A stretch of 64,000 bases of DNA from Methanobacterium sp. UBA44 (GTDB taxonomy: Archaea; Methanobacteriota; Methanobacteria; Methanobacteriales; Methanobacteriaceae): assembly GCA_002494885.1 (NCBI GenBank), contig DACV01000007.1, positions 140,990 through 204,989 of the forward strand. Reading direction: 5' to 3'. Each line of letters begins with the position of its first letter. Position 1 is the first letter of the stretch. Shown in pieces: positions 34,879 through 44,262 of the stretch. Under the pieces are notes generated by a model. That model was not told where the DNA came from. It saw nothing but the letters and a program-made list of their open reading frames with translations, and made no database searches. A program made the position numbers and the translations under genes.

Positions 34879-36528
34879 ATGAAAAAGGCATGCAGAGCAA
34901 TTATTGAAGATATACTGGATGGAAAAATCCAGACAAAACGTGAGCTTGAGAAAGCCAAACATAAAGCTTGCAGAGAATACAATCTTCAAAAATTCATGAG
35001 CAATGCAGACATACTGGAAAATACAACACCAGTGGAAAGAAAGAAAGTAGCTGCTGTTATTAGAAAGAAACCTACAAGGACCATTTCTGGTGTTGCCATA
35101 GTTGCTGTAATGTGCAAACCGCACAAATGCCCCCACGGAAGGTGCCTTTACTGCCCTGAAAGTGAAATAGCACCTCCCAGTTATACAGGAGAAGAACCAG
35201 CAGCACTAAGAGCTCGGATGTTTAATTTTGACCCATATCTACAGGTTTACAATCGATTACTTCAGCTTGAAAGCATCGGCCACCCTTTAGATAAAGTGGA
35301 ATTAATTATAATGGGTGGAACATTCCCTTCGTATTTTTTAGATTATCAAGAATGGTTTGTTACTAAATGTCTACAAGCAATGAATGATTTTGGAATAAAA
35401 GATGTATCAGTAAACAGTAATAAATCTAAAGATTTTAAAGAATTTAATATATTAGATAAAAATGAAGTTCCACAGAGTTTTGTTTATTTAAAAGATGCCC
35501 AGAGGAAAAATGAAAATTCCATTGTTAGATGTGTTGGAATGACCTTTGAAACCCGCCCTGATTACTGCAGAACAGAAGATGTTGACAGAATGCTATATAT
35601 GGGCGTTACAAGGGTTGAGCTGGGGGTTCAGACTATTTACAACTATATTTATAAACGAATTGAAAGAGGTCACAACGTACAGGATACTGTTGAATCTGCA
35701 AGAATACTCAGAGATTCAGGCATTAAAGTGGCAATGCACCTTATGCCAGGGCTTTTTTCAGATTTTGATAGAGATTTAAGGATATTCAAAAGATTATTTT
35801 CAGATGAACGCTTTAAACCAGACATGCTAAAGATATATCCCTGTTTAGTCACTAAAGGCTCAAAGCTTCATGAAATGTGGCAAAAGGGAGAATATACCCC
35901 CTATACAAGCGAAGAAGCAATTGATTTAATAGTTGAAATTAAAAAGATACTTCCAAAATGGGTTAGAACTATGAGAATACAAAGAGATATACCATCTCCG
36001 CTAATTGAAGCAGGAGTTAAAAAATCAAATCTCGGCGAACTGGTATATAAAAAGCTTCATGATCAAGACGTTAATTGCAAGTGTATTAGATGCAGAGAAG
36101 TGGGCCATAAAGCATCCTATGGAATTGAACCCCACTTAAATAACGTGAAATTTTTAAAAGAAGAATATATAGCTGGTGGAGGAAAAGAACTTTTCTTATC
36201 CTTTGAAGATACTAAAAAAGACATTTTAATTGGTTTTTTAAGGCTCAGAATACCATCCTTAAAAGCACACAGACCAGAAATAGACGATAAAACTGCCCTC
36301 ATAAGAGAACTTCATGTATATGGTTCCATGATGCCTATAGGGGAAAAAGATAAAAATGCATGGCAGCACACAGGCTATGGTGAAAAGTTACTTGATGAAG
36401 CTCAAAAAATTGCATCAGAAGTCTATGATATGGATAAAATACTGGTTACAAGTGGAATAGGGGCTAGAAATTATTACAGAAAATTCGGATTTGAAAGATC
36501 AGGACCCTACATGGCAAAAAACATCTAA
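34879..36528 (+). CDS. elp3: Elp3 radical SAM/acetyltransferase tRNA-modifying enzyme
   Basis: Elp3 makes the cm5U modification at the wobble uridine of tRNA, using a radical-SAM domain and an acetyl-CoA domain. The CX9CX2C cluster motif is CKPHKCPHGRCLYC (about residue 75 onward), followed by GVTRVELGVQ and the SAM-binding region. The C-terminus (about 450-549) is a GNAT domain with HTGYGEKLLDEAQKIA and ARNYYRKFGFE. In archaea Elp3 acts without the other Elongator subunits. I prefer the ATG at 34879 with GGTGA upstream over the GTG at 34867, which is itself part of that SD. Confidence 0.94.
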   Translation: MKKACRAIIEDILDGKIQTKRELEKAKHKACREYNLQKFMSNADILENTTPVERKKVAAVIRKKPTRTISGVAIVAVMCKPHKCPHGRCLYCPESEIAPPSYTGEEPAALRARMFNFDPYLQVYNRLLQLESIGHPLDKVELIIMGGTFPSYFLDYQEWFVTKCLQAMNDFGIKDVSVNSNKSKDFKEFNILDKNEVPQSFVYLKDAQRKNENSIVRCVGMTFETRPDYCRTEDVDRMLYMGVTRVELGVQTIYNYIYKRIERGHNVQDTVESARILRDSGIKVAMHLMPGLFSDFDRDLRIFKRLFSDERFKPDMLKIYPCLVTKGSKLHEMWQKGEYTPYTSEEAIDLIVEIKKILPKWVRTMRIQRDIPSPLIEAGVKKSNLGELVYKKLHDQDVNCKCIRCREVGHKASYGIEPHLNNVKFLKEEYIAGGGKELFLSFEDTKKDILIGFLRLRIPSLKAHRPEIDDKTALIRELHVYGSMMPIGEKDKNAWQHTGYGEKLLDEAQKIASEVYDMDKILVTSGIGARNYYRKFGFERSGPYMAKNI

Positions 36529-36561
36529 ATTATCACAAAAAAATTAAAAGGACGTTGAACT

Positions 36562-37242
36562 ATGGATTTAATTAAATACCCTAATAAATTAGCAAAAATG
36601 ATAGATTACACCAATGTTAATAGAGATGCAACCAGAATAGACATTAAAAGACTCTGCGACGGTGCAAAAGAGCATAACTTTGGATGTGTATGTGTTAATC
36701 CAACCTACGTTGAACTTTCCAAAGATTTATTGAAAGGATCAGATGTGAAGGTTTGTACAGTTATAGGATTTCCTTTTGGGGCAAACACATCTAAAATAAA
36801 GTTTTTTGAAACTACAGATGCAGTTAGAAATGGTGCAGATGAAATAGATATGGTGATGAACATTGGAGCTCTTAAATCCAGCCGGGATGAGGATGTTAAA
36901 AAAGATATATCTGGAGTTATAGCCGCTGCAGAAGGTAAAACAGTTAAAGTAATCATAGAAACAGGATTACTTAACAAAGATGAGAAAATAAGGGCATGTA
37001 AGGCTGTTCAAGAATCTGGAGCAAATTTTGTTAAGACTTCAACCGGTTTTGGTACTTCTGGTGCAAAAGTAGAAGATGTTATTCTTTTAAAGGAAACCCT
37101 TGGCGAAAATACATGTATAAAAGCATCAGGAGGCATAAAAAACTTTAAAACAGCTTTAGACATGATAGAGGCTGGTGCTACGCGAATTGGAACATCCAGC
37201 GGCTTAAAAATCATGAAAGAGCTTTTCCAGCAATACAGGTGA
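36562..37242 (+). CDS. deoC: Deoxyribose-phosphate aldolase DeoC
   Basis: This class I aldolase joins or splits 2-deoxyribose-5-phosphate into glyceraldehyde-3-phosphate and acetaldehyde. The 226-residue protein has the motifs FPFGANTSKIKFFET, EIDMVMNIGALKS, the Schiff-base lysine in NFVKTSTGFG and the second lysine in CIKASGGI. Length is typical. It lies 33 nt after elp3 and only 4 nt before the cyclophilin-like gene, so the latter two are coupled. Confidence 0.94.
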   Translation: MDLIKYPNKLAKMIDYTNVNRDATRIDIKRLCDGAKEHNFGCVCVNPTYVELSKDLLKGSDVKVCTVIGFPFGANTSKIKFFETTDAVRNGADEIDMVMNIGALKSSRDEDVKKDISGVIAAAEGKTVKVIIETGLLNKDEKIRACKAVQESGANFVKTSTGFGTSGAKVEDVILLKETLGENTCIKASGGIKNFKTALDMIEAGATRIGTSSGLKIMKELFQQYR

Positions 37243-37246
37243 TATA

Positions 37247-37597
37247 ATGGAAATTGAGATTGAAGTAGTGGGAAAGGGAAAAGCTGTAGCAAAACTGGAT
37301 GATAGAAACATGGAAACAGCTCAAAAAGTTTACGATGCTTTACCTTTTGAAGGAAATACAAATATTTACTTCGAAGAAGTTTATTTTACTATTCCAGTAG
37401 GATTAGAATATGAAAACCCATCTGGAAAATCTGAATGTGGGGATATTTCTTACTGGCCACCTGGAAACGCTTTCTGCATATTTTATGGCGATTCAGAACC
37501 TGCTTCAGACGTAAATCATTTTGGAGAGGTTACAGAAAATTTAGAAGTTTTAAAAGCGGCTGAAGATGGAGATAAAATAATAATTAGGAAGAAATAA
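37247..37597 (+). CDS. Cyclophilin-like fold protein
   Basis: This 116-residue protein of the small prokaryotic cyclophilin-like beta-barrel family (TM1367 type) is recognised by the opening strands IEIEVVGKGKAVAKL, the central YFTIPVG and the signature GDISYWPPGNAFCIFYG. Whether such proteins isomerise prolyl bonds or bind another ligand is not settled. The ATG follows GGTGAT directly after the deoC stop, so the genes are translated together. Confidence 0.82.
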   Translation: MEIEIEVVGKGKAVAKLDDRNMETAQKVYDALPFEGNTNIYFEEVYFTIPVGLEYENPSGKSECGDISYWPPGNAFCIFYGDSEPASDVNHFGEVTENLEVLKAAEDGDKIIIRKK

Positions 37598-37623
37598 ATC
37601 TATTTTTCTATAGAGCATTTACT

Positions 37624-38721
37624 TTAGTATATAGTGTTTCTTTGAGCTGGAACCCTTCCAATATCTCTTATAACTCTTTCTAACTCACTTGGAGGAGTAT
37701 AAACTCCATGAGTAGCCCCAGCAGATCTTGATATATTTTCTTCTCCTAAAGTGCCCCCAAGATCGTTTGTACCTGCCATAAGACAGATTTGAGCAAATTT
37801 AAATCCAAGTTTAACCCATGAAACCTGTATATTTTTTATTAAATCACGAAACATCAATCTTGAAACTGCATAAAGTTTTAAATCCTCTGCTCCAGTAGTT
37901 CCGGCTTTAGAAATTCCCTGCTTAAATATTGGAGCATTTTTATGCATGAAACTCAAGGGCACAAATTCTGTGAATCCGCCTGTTTTTTTCTGTATATTCC
38001 TCAAAATCTCAAGATGTTCAACTCTATGGAATATATTTTCAATATGACCGTACATCATGGTGCATGTTGTTGGAATCCCTGTTTTATGGGCTGTTTCAAC
38101 TACATCAACCCATTGATCTGTTTGAAGCTTTCCATTGCATATAACATTCCTTACTTCATCATTCAATATTTCAGCAGCAGTTCCAGGCATTGAACCAAGT
38201 CCAGCCTCCTTTAACATTTCAAGAGTCTCTTTTATCGAGAGTTCAGACTTTGAAGCCCCATAAAATATTTCCATAGGCGAAAACGCGTGAATATGAACCT
38301 CTGGAACTTCCTCTTTAACTTTGAGGAGTATTTTTTCATAAAAATATGCATCAATATCTGGGTGAAGACCTCCCTGTATACATATTTCGATGGCACCATC
38401 ATTAAAAGCCTTTTTAGTCCTTCTTACTATTTCATCAACTGTTAAAAAGTATGCTCTTTCATCAGATGGATTTTTTTTAAATGCACAGAAGCCACAGCTT
38501 CCTGTACAGATATCTGTAAAATTAATGTTCCAGTTTTGAATAAATGTAACTTTATTTCCAACTAATTTTTCCCTGAGCAGGTCTGCAGTTATGATTAATG
38601 CTTGAAGTTCTTTTCCCTGGACTTTCATTAGTTCTTCGGCTTCTTCTACCGAAATTTCACTTTCAATACTTTTTTCAAGTATATCCTGTATCTCTGGATC
38701 AATGTTCAAATAATTAAACAT
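37624..38721 (-). CDS. cofH: F0 synthase subunit CofH
   Basis: This radical-SAM enzyme joins 5-amino-6-ribitylaminouracil to tyrosine, the first half of making the deazaflavin F0 of coenzyme F420. The 365-residue protein has the cluster motif CTGSCGFCAFKKN (CxxxCxxC) near residue 71, then IQGGLHPD and PGTAAEILNDEVR, typical of CofH and not of CofG. CofG is not in this window, as usual when the subunits are separate. F420 carries electrons in hydrogenotrophic methanogenesis. Convergent with the cyclophilin-like gene. Confidence 0.94.
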   Translation of the reverse strand: MFNYLNIDPEIQDILEKSIESEISVEEAEELMKVQGKELQALIITADLLREKLVGNKVTFIQNWNINFTDICTGSCGFCAFKKNPSDERAYFLTVDEIVRRTKKAFNDGAIEICIQGGLHPDIDAYFYEKILLKVKEEVPEVHIHAFSPMEIFYGASKSELSIKETLEMLKEAGLGSMPGTAAEILNDEVRNVICNGKLQTDQWVDVVETAHKTGIPTTCTMMYGHIENIFHRVEHLEILRNIQKKTGGFTEFVPLSFMHKNAPIFKQGISKAGTTGAEDLKLYAVSRLMFRDLIKNIQVSWVKLGFKFAQICLMAGTNDLGGTLGEENISRSAGATHGVYTPPSELERVIRDIGRVPAQRNTIY

Positions 38722-38991
38722 GCGATTTCATATTAGTCTCTCTTATCTTAAAAGTTTTGGTCAGATTAAATAATGACTTTCAAACATTGAGACATCTTTA
38801 ATGTAATGTAAACTTATAAGTTAGAGGATAAAGCCATAATTCATTAACTACAATATTCTATTAATGATGTGTCATCTTATTTTATTTCAATATATGATAT
38901 ACTCATTTACCAAATCAGTATGGAGATTATCATAGCCAAACATTTGATTAAAATAGATAAATTTAAATATTATGGTTGCATAGCTTAAACT

Positions 38992-38999
38992 GGAGGTGA
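38992..38999 (+). promoter_or_regulatory. Strong SD of the histone gene, with TATA-like element upstream
   Basis: GGAGGTGA at 38992-38999 is a full match to the methanogen anti-SD and sits 4 nt before the histone ATG. AATTTAAATATTA around 38960-38972 is a likely TATA element. The combination suggests high expression, as expected for an abundant nucleoid protein. Confidence 0.6.
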
Positions 39000-39002
39000 A
39001 AT

Positions 39003-39210
<208 letters not shown>

Positions 39211-39232
39211 TTTTATTTTTTTCATTTTATTT
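39211..39232 (+). terminator. T-rich terminator after the histone gene
   Basis: Directly after the stop codon the plus strand reads a T-dominated stretch including a run of seven T. Archaeal RNA polymerase terminates on such runs without a hairpin. Inferred from composition and position. Confidence 0.5.
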
Positions 39233-39444
39233 ATTAATAAAAAATATTTATTTTAATTTTGTCTTACTATTAAACTAATCCGTTCGTAAATATTAATAAT
39301 ATAATTTATTTAGACGAATAAAGCTCATATTAACTTTTAAATTTTGATGCATGCCCACTAAAGCTAATATAAATAGTAAAAAATAAATAGATAGGACTGA
39401 CAAAATAAACTACGTAATATTATATTTTTTAAGGAGGCTATTAA

Positions 39445-39936
39445 ATGAGCACAATGGATAATTTAAAAGAAGCATTTGCCGGAGAATCAATGGCAAACAG
39501 AAAATACTTAGCTTTTGCTAAAAAAGCTGATGAAGAAGGATTTTTACAGGTTGCAAGATTATTTAGGGCTGCAGCTTATGCTGAAACTGTACATGCACAC
39601 AACCACCTGCAATTCATGGATGGAATTAAAAGTACTGAAGAAAATCTCAAAGAAGCAATCGAAGGAGAAGTTGAAGAATTTACAGAAATGTACCCTAAAT
39701 TTATAGAATTAGCTAAAGAAGAGGGTGAAAAGGGTGCTCTTTGGAGTTTTGATGTGGCAAATCAGGTAGAAGAAATCCATGCTGGACTATACAAAGAAGC
39801 ATTAGATAAACTGGGCGAAAACGTTGAAACATTCTATTATGTGTGCAATTTCTGTGGAAACACCATAGAAAAAGAAGCGCCTGAAATATGTTCAGTTTGT
39901 GGAGCACCTAAAAAAGAGTTTAAAAAAATTGAATAA
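39445..39936 (+). CDS. Rubrerythrin
   Basis: This peroxide-reducing di-iron protein protects anaerobes from oxidative stress. The 163-residue protein has the ferritin-like four-helix domain (AFAGESMANRKYLAFAKKA, then AETVHAHNHLQFM, EGEVEEFTEMY and NQVEEIHAGLY carrying the Glu/His iron ligands) and a C-terminal rubredoxin-type iron site with CNFCG and CSVCG. Strong SD AAGGAGG. It probably has its own promoter in the 230-nt gap after the histone gene. Confidence 0.95.
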   Translation: MSTMDNLKEAFAGESMANRKYLAFAKKADEEGFLQVARLFRAAAYAETVHAHNHLQFMDGIKSTEENLKEAIEGEVEEFTEMYPKFIELAKEEGEKGALWSFDVANQVEEIHAGLYKEALDKLGENVETFYYVCNFCGNTIEKEAPEICSVCGAPKKEFKKIE

Positions 39937-40000
39937 TAAGTTATTCTAAACTATTTTTATTTTTCTAATTCCTAAAAAGAAAATAGGAATAAAAATATTT

Positions 40001-41863
40001 TTATTTTCCTATAAGTCTAAGTCCTGTTATTGCTGCTGTGTTGGTGTCAAGCGCTCTTAAATCATCTGGAGAAAAGTTACGGATGTCATTATGACCAGCG
40101 AGTTGTGCCAGCATTTTTGTTTCTTCTGTCATAGATTTAATGTAATTTCCAACTCTTTCTGCAGCTATGTTAACATCCATTCTTTCTCTTAGAATCGGAT
40201 CTTGAGTTGCGACTCCTACAGGACATTTTCCAGTGTAGCACATACGGCAGGCACGGCATCCTGCAGCTATCATTGCTCCAGTACCAATGTAGGCTGCATC
40301 AGCACCCATAGCCATGGCTTTAGCTACATCAGCTCCACTTCTTATTCCTCCAGTGATGATAAGGTCTATTTCATCCTTCATACCCATTTCTTCAAGGGAG
40401 TTTACAGCCTGAGCAAGTGAAGCGAGTGTTGGAACTCCTGTATGTTCAATAACTACTTCAGGAGCTGCTCCTGTTCCACCTTCCATACCATCGACTGAAA
40501 TTATATCGGCTCCTACCTCTGCAGCAATTCTAACATCTTCATCAACTCTTCCTGGCCCTAATTTAACTATTATTGGAACGCGCCAGTCAGTTACTTCCCT
40601 TATGAGTTCGATATGCTTGGCAAGATCACCATCTTTAGTTGCATCCAGGAATCTACATGGGCTTAATGCATCAGTCCCAATAGGTATACCTCTAATTTGA
40701 GCTACCTCAGGGCTGACTTTCTCTGCAAGAAGGTGTCCTCCCATTCCTGGTTTCGCTCCCTGACCTATTTTAACTTCAATTGCATCTCCTGCATTTAAAT
40801 AATCTGTTGAAACACCGAATCTTCCTGATGAGTACTGAACAACAAGTTTATCTGCTTCTTCCCTTTCTTCTGGAAGCATTCCACCCTCACCTGTGTTAGC
40901 TGCTGATCCAACCATCGCCGTACCTTTGGCAAAGGCCACTTTACATTCTTTACTCAATGCACCAAATGACATTCCAGCAATTAAGACTGGTGTATCTAAA
41001 ACAAGTGGTTCTTCTGCATATCTTGTTCCGAGAACTACTCCTGTGTTACAAGCTTCTCTGTATTTATCCACTGGAGCAATTGACGCCTGAGCTGGTAATA
41101 TTATAATATCGTCGAAGTTTGGAAGGCGTCTTTCAGTTCCAAAACCTCTTAATACATATTTTCCTGCTTTGGATGTGAATCGTATGTCTGCAATGGTTCT
41201 TGGATCCCAGATGCTTCCTGCACCGCTTGGTATTAAAACAGGGCATGCTGCAAAACATGATCCACACATTATACATCTTGATTTATCGATTTCTGCATGA
41301 TTATCTACTATTTGAATTGCATCTGTTGGACAGACAATTTCACATGTTCCACAAAATACACAGAGACCCTGTGTGGCATTTGCAAGGTCTGAAGAATCAT
41401 AAGGAACTAACGCTGAGTTTGGTGATGATGATCCACCTATTTCGAATCCTTGCTGGATTCCTGTGGCTACATCCTTTACATCTACCGCTTTTAAGCATTT
41501 ATGTTCACATACTTCAACACATGCAAGTTTTCCGCCATTGGATTCAGCACATTGTTGTTCACATTTTAACATCAGGTCTTCAGTGTAAGTTATACTTCCA
41601 ATAGGACACATTAAGACACATAATCTGCATCCAATACATTTATCCTGGTCAATTTTCACAACACCATTTTCGCGATATATTGCGTCTCTAAAGCATCCTT
41701 TAATACATGAGGGATTTATGCACTGTTGACAGACAGTTGCCTGAAATCCCTTGGTCATTTTATGTAAAAATAATGCGCTCTCATTGTTAACTTTACTGCA
41801 AGCTTCTATACACTCATTACATCCATCACAATCTTCTGGATTTGTTAAAAGAATTTGTTTCAT
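40001..41863 (-). CDS. Ferredoxin-fused glutamate synthase FMN-domain subunit
   Basis: This is the central, FMN-binding part of an archaeal split glutamate synthase, making glutamate from 2-oxoglutarate and ammonia supplied by a partner. The 620-residue protein starts with several 4Fe-4S motifs (CDGCNECIEAC, CIGCRLCVLMCP, CVFCGTCEIVCP, CIMCGSCFAACP). The GltB FMN domain follows from about residue 240, with GGTGAAPEVV and ITGGIRSGADVAKAMAMGAD, and the cluster-binding CRMCYTGKCPVG. Its ATG overlaps the stop of the GXGXG-domain gene (ATGA). The glutamine amidotransferase part is not adjacent, so it is elsewhere or the substrate differs. Confidence 0.88.
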   Translation of the reverse strand: MKQILLTNPEDCDGCNECIEACSKVNNESALFLHKMTKGFQATVCQQCINPSCIKGCFRDAIYRENGVVKIDQDKCIGCRLCVLMCPIGSITYTEDLMLKCEQQCAESNGGKLACVEVCEHKCLKAVDVKDVATGIQQGFEIGGSSSPNSALVPYDSSDLANATQGLCVFCGTCEIVCPTDAIQIVDNHAEIDKSRCIMCGSCFAACPVLIPSGAGSIWDPRTIADIRFTSKAGKYVLRGFGTERRLPNFDDIIILPAQASIAPVDKYREACNTGVVLGTRYAEEPLVLDTPVLIAGMSFGALSKECKVAFAKGTAMVGSAANTGEGGMLPEEREEADKLVVQYSSGRFGVSTDYLNAGDAIEVKIGQGAKPGMGGHLLAEKVSPEVAQIRGIPIGTDALSPCRFLDATKDGDLAKHIELIREVTDWRVPIIVKLGPGRVDEDVRIAAEVGADIISVDGMEGGTGAAPEVVIEHTGVPTLASLAQAVNSLEEMGMKDEIDLIITGGIRSGADVAKAMAMGADAAYIGTGAMIAAGCRACRMCYTGKCPVGVATQDPILRERMDVNIAAERVGNYIKSMTEETKMLAQLAGHNDIRNFSPDDLRALDTNTAAITGLRLIGK

Positions 41864-42531
41864 TTTTGATCCCCGTAAAATGGTCTTAATTTTTTAGGTT
41901 CCAGTTTAGTGAAATTACTGATATGTGCTTCTATTTTATAAGTATCAAAGATTTCTTTAAGTTTATTTTTATCATCAGAATCTAATTCACGCGCTTCAGC
42001 ATTTGTACCGGTTTCATAGGTTCCTCCAACGTAAATGGAACCTCCAATCATCCAGTCCCCAGTATCAATTCCTGCGTTACCAGTAACAATAATATCACCA
42101 CTAAGCATGTAAAGACCGGCTAAATTTCCAATATTCCCATCAATTACCAGTATTCCCCCTTTATTCAGTTGCCCTATGCCATTTCCTGCATTTCCATGGA
42201 CAATTATTGTTCCTGCATAGGTTCCAAAGCCAACTCCATCTTCTGCTGAACCATTAACTATTATTTCTCCACCTGTCATGTTATTTCCAACATAACGGCC
42301 GGCATTACCATCAATTTCTATTTTTGCGCCATCAGTTAATGCGCCTACAAAATCTCCAACATCACCTTTTAAAGTTATACTAACTCCTTCTTTAAGCCCA
42401 ACGGCTATAGAATCTAACTTTTTAGGGATTTTAACCTCTATAAGATTGCTATCATTAGCTATTTCCTTTTTTATTCCGGTGTTCACTTGACGTGTGGATA
42501 TTTCTTCATTGGATATCAATTCTTCGGTCAT
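41860..42531 (-). CDS. Glutamate synthase GXGXG-domain (GltB3-like) subunit
   Basis: This 223-residue protein forms the right-handed beta-helix corresponding to the last domain of GltB, also found in FwdC/FmdC. Repeated G-x-x-x-G turns are clear: GDVGDFVGALTDGAKIEIDG, GNAGRYVGNNMTGGEIIVNG, GNAGNGIGQLNKGGILVIDG, GNIGNLAGLYMLSGDIIVTG. In the complete enzyme this domain is structural and helps line the ammonia channel. It is translationally coupled to the FMN-domain gene downstream and divergent from a CARF-like regulator gene 163 nt away. Confidence 0.88.
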   Translation of the reverse strand: MTEELISNEEISTRQVNTGIKKEIANDSNLIEVKIPKKLDSIAVGLKEGVSITLKGDVGDFVGALTDGAKIEIDGNAGRYVGNNMTGGEIIVNGSAEDGVGFGTYAGTIIVHGNAGNGIGQLNKGGILVIDGNIGNLAGLYMLSGDIIVTGNAGIDTGDWMIGGSIYVGGTYETGTNAEARELDSDDKNKLKEIFDTYKIEAHISNFTKLEPKKLRPFYGDQK

Positions 42532-42694
42532 TTCTCCTGTTCCTCCATTTATTATCCATTTTTTATTAGATAAATTAAGAGTACTTAATAAACCTTGTTA
42601 TCTATATAACTTTTATTATAGAACATTCAATATTGAAGTGAGAATAATATGTTATTCAAATACTATAAATTAAAATTTAATTTAAGGTGAACCC

Positions 42695-43243
42695 ATGAGA
42701 ACCCTGATAACTAACCTTAAAGGACAATGTCTGTTTAATGTATCGATGAAGACCCAGGTTGAAGGCTTAATTTTACTTAGTGATAAACATCATAGAAAAA
42801 CCGAGCTTGATAAATTCATCAAAGGTGGAGAAATTATAATAGACACTGAAGATCCAGTAGAAATTTGTGAAAAAATTGCTGAAATAATAAATGGAGCTAA
42901 AAAGCACGGGGAAATTTTTATTGCATGCGGAGGGGATGGTCTTGGTTATTTAATCAACTTCGTAGCAAATAAAGAAGGTGTTAATGCTATTTTTACCTGT
43001 TATAATGAGAAAATAATAAGAATTCCCGTTTTAAAATTAGATTTATCCAAAACAAGGTTAAATATCCTGAAATTTTTATCTTCTGAAGATTTAACTGCTA
43101 TGGAGATAGGAGAAAAAGCAAATATATCCCGTGCAATGGTCTATAAACATTTAGCTGGACTCATGGACATGGGACTGGTGGAAAAATCAAGATTCTTTGA
43201 AAAATTCGCTATTACTGAAGCTGGAAAGGTAGCAGTAATATAA
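42695..43243 (+). CDS. CARF-like winged-helix transcriptional regulator
   Basis: This 182-residue protein has an N-terminal Rossmann-like domain with strands at LITNLKGQCLF, GLILLSDK, GEIFIACGGDGLGYL and GVNAIFTCYN, then RIPVLKLDLSKTRLNILKFL and a winged helix (LTAMEIGEKANISRAMVYKHLAGLMDMGLVEKS). The layout matches CARF-wHTH regulators, with ACGGDG where many have a TGGT-like ligand loop. There is no CRISPR-cas locus nearby. Divergence from the glutamate synthase subunits suggests it controls them; the ligand, perhaps a nucleotide, is unknown. SD AGGTGA. Confidence 0.75.
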   Translation: MRTLITNLKGQCLFNVSMKTQVEGLILLSDKHHRKTELDKFIKGGEIIIDTEDPVEICEKIAEIINGAKKHGEIFIACGGDGLGYLINFVANKEGVNAIFTCYNEKIIRIPVLKLDLSKTRLNILKFLSSEDLTAMEIGEKANISRAMVYKHLAGLMDMGLVEKSRFFEKFAITEAGKVAVI

Positions 43244-43297
43244 AACAGTGATTTAAAATAAGGATTAAAGAGTATATTTTTATGTAAAATAAGATTA

Positions 43298-43498
43298 TCA
43301 TTCCATTGGATATTCAATACGGAGTTTATATCCTGCTTTTTCACTAATTAAAACTGTTCCAGGAATAAATTGATTTTCATATTCTTGTACAATTTTGAAC
43401 ATATTTTCATAAGATTCATATTTATTTTCTACAAGTCCCTTCTTTACAAGGATCATATATCTCATCTTTACGATTTCATCTTTTAATTTTTCCATCAT
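43298..43498 (-). CDS. Small hypothetical protein
   Basis: This 66-residue protein starts MMEKLKDEIVKMRYMILVKKG and ends in a short beta-hairpin-like part (GTVLISEKAGYKLRIEY). No motif is recognised. AGGTGAT is the SD; two adjacent ATG codons (43498 and 43495) are possible starts. It is convergent with the CARF-like regulator. Confidence 0.5.
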   Translation of the reverse strand: MMEKLKDEIVKMRYMILVKKGLVENKYESYENMFKIVQEYENQFIPGTVLISEKAGYKLRIEYPME

Positions 43499-43844
43499 AT
43501 CACCTGATTACCACAACATTGTTAACTAAATGTTAAAATATTGTAACCATAATAATAAAGTATCGAAACTACTATATAAATATTTACAATTATTTGACTG
43601 GAAAATTAGTTTTTTTCTATTATTATATCCTGAATACATGAACATAATGTTTTATTTTATCTAATTAAATAAACATTACTTATAAAAATATTTAATATAT
43701 AAACTAAATTATAATAATTACCTTATTTTATTTTAATAATTGGTTAAATGTCTAAAAAAGATATACATATACTGATAAAAACCATATATTTATATACATT
43801 GTTTATTTAATATAAAATTGAAAAAAGTTTAATAAGGGATATTA
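43499..43844. other. Intergenic, divergent promoters, no gene seen
   Basis: About 345 nt of strongly AT-rich sequence lie between two divergent small genes. ATATTTATATACATTG near 43788-43803 is a TATA-like element for the plus-strand gene at 43845. No repeat or RNA fold is evident by eye. Confidence 0.45.
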
Positions 43845-44261
43845 ATGTATACAAAAATTAGAAATATGCCAGCCGGAGTTTCGGGAAAAACTGTGAAATC
43901 TGTTGTTGAAACGCTTCAAAAAGAGGGTTACAGCGTAAAAACAAATTTACAGAGATACCCCAATCAAATTTTTGGAAGCATTCCCATAAAATTTGGTAAA
44001 TATACTCCAGATATATTTGCATTTCGTGGAATAAATGATATTTTAGTGGTAGAATTTGAAAATTGTATCGATATTAAGTCTCATGAATGCGAAAATAAAT
44101 GGAAGATGCTTGCATCCAAATCCTGCTTCAATCTTCATATTATAGTCCCTTCCTGCTGTAAAGAAAAGGCAAATTTAAAAAGCAGAATAAAAAACATTCC
44201 AGTTACAATTCACAGTATAAACGATTGGGAAAATTCACTTATCATGGATATGTCTAAATAA
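43845..44261 (+). CDS. Hypothetical protein with a possible PD-(D/E)XK-like fold
   Basis: This 138-residue protein carries YTPDIFAFRGINDILVVEFE (about residues 52-71), which looks like the PD...(D/E)-x-(K) core of restriction-like nucleases but with EFE where E-x-K is expected. A following stretch ENKWKMLASKSCFNLHIIVP fits the helix and strand of that fold. It may be an inactive or variant nuclease; function unknown. Three cysteines occur in SKSCFNLHIIVPSCCKE. It is convergent with the next gene. Confidence 0.6.
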   Translation: MYTKIRNMPAGVSGKTVKSVVETLQKEGYSVKTNLQRYPNQIFGSIPIKFGKYTPDIFAFRGINDILVVEFENCIDIKSHECENKWKMLASKSCFNLHIIVPSCCKEKANLKSRIKNIPVTIHSINDWENSLIMDMSK

Positions 44262-44262
44262 A

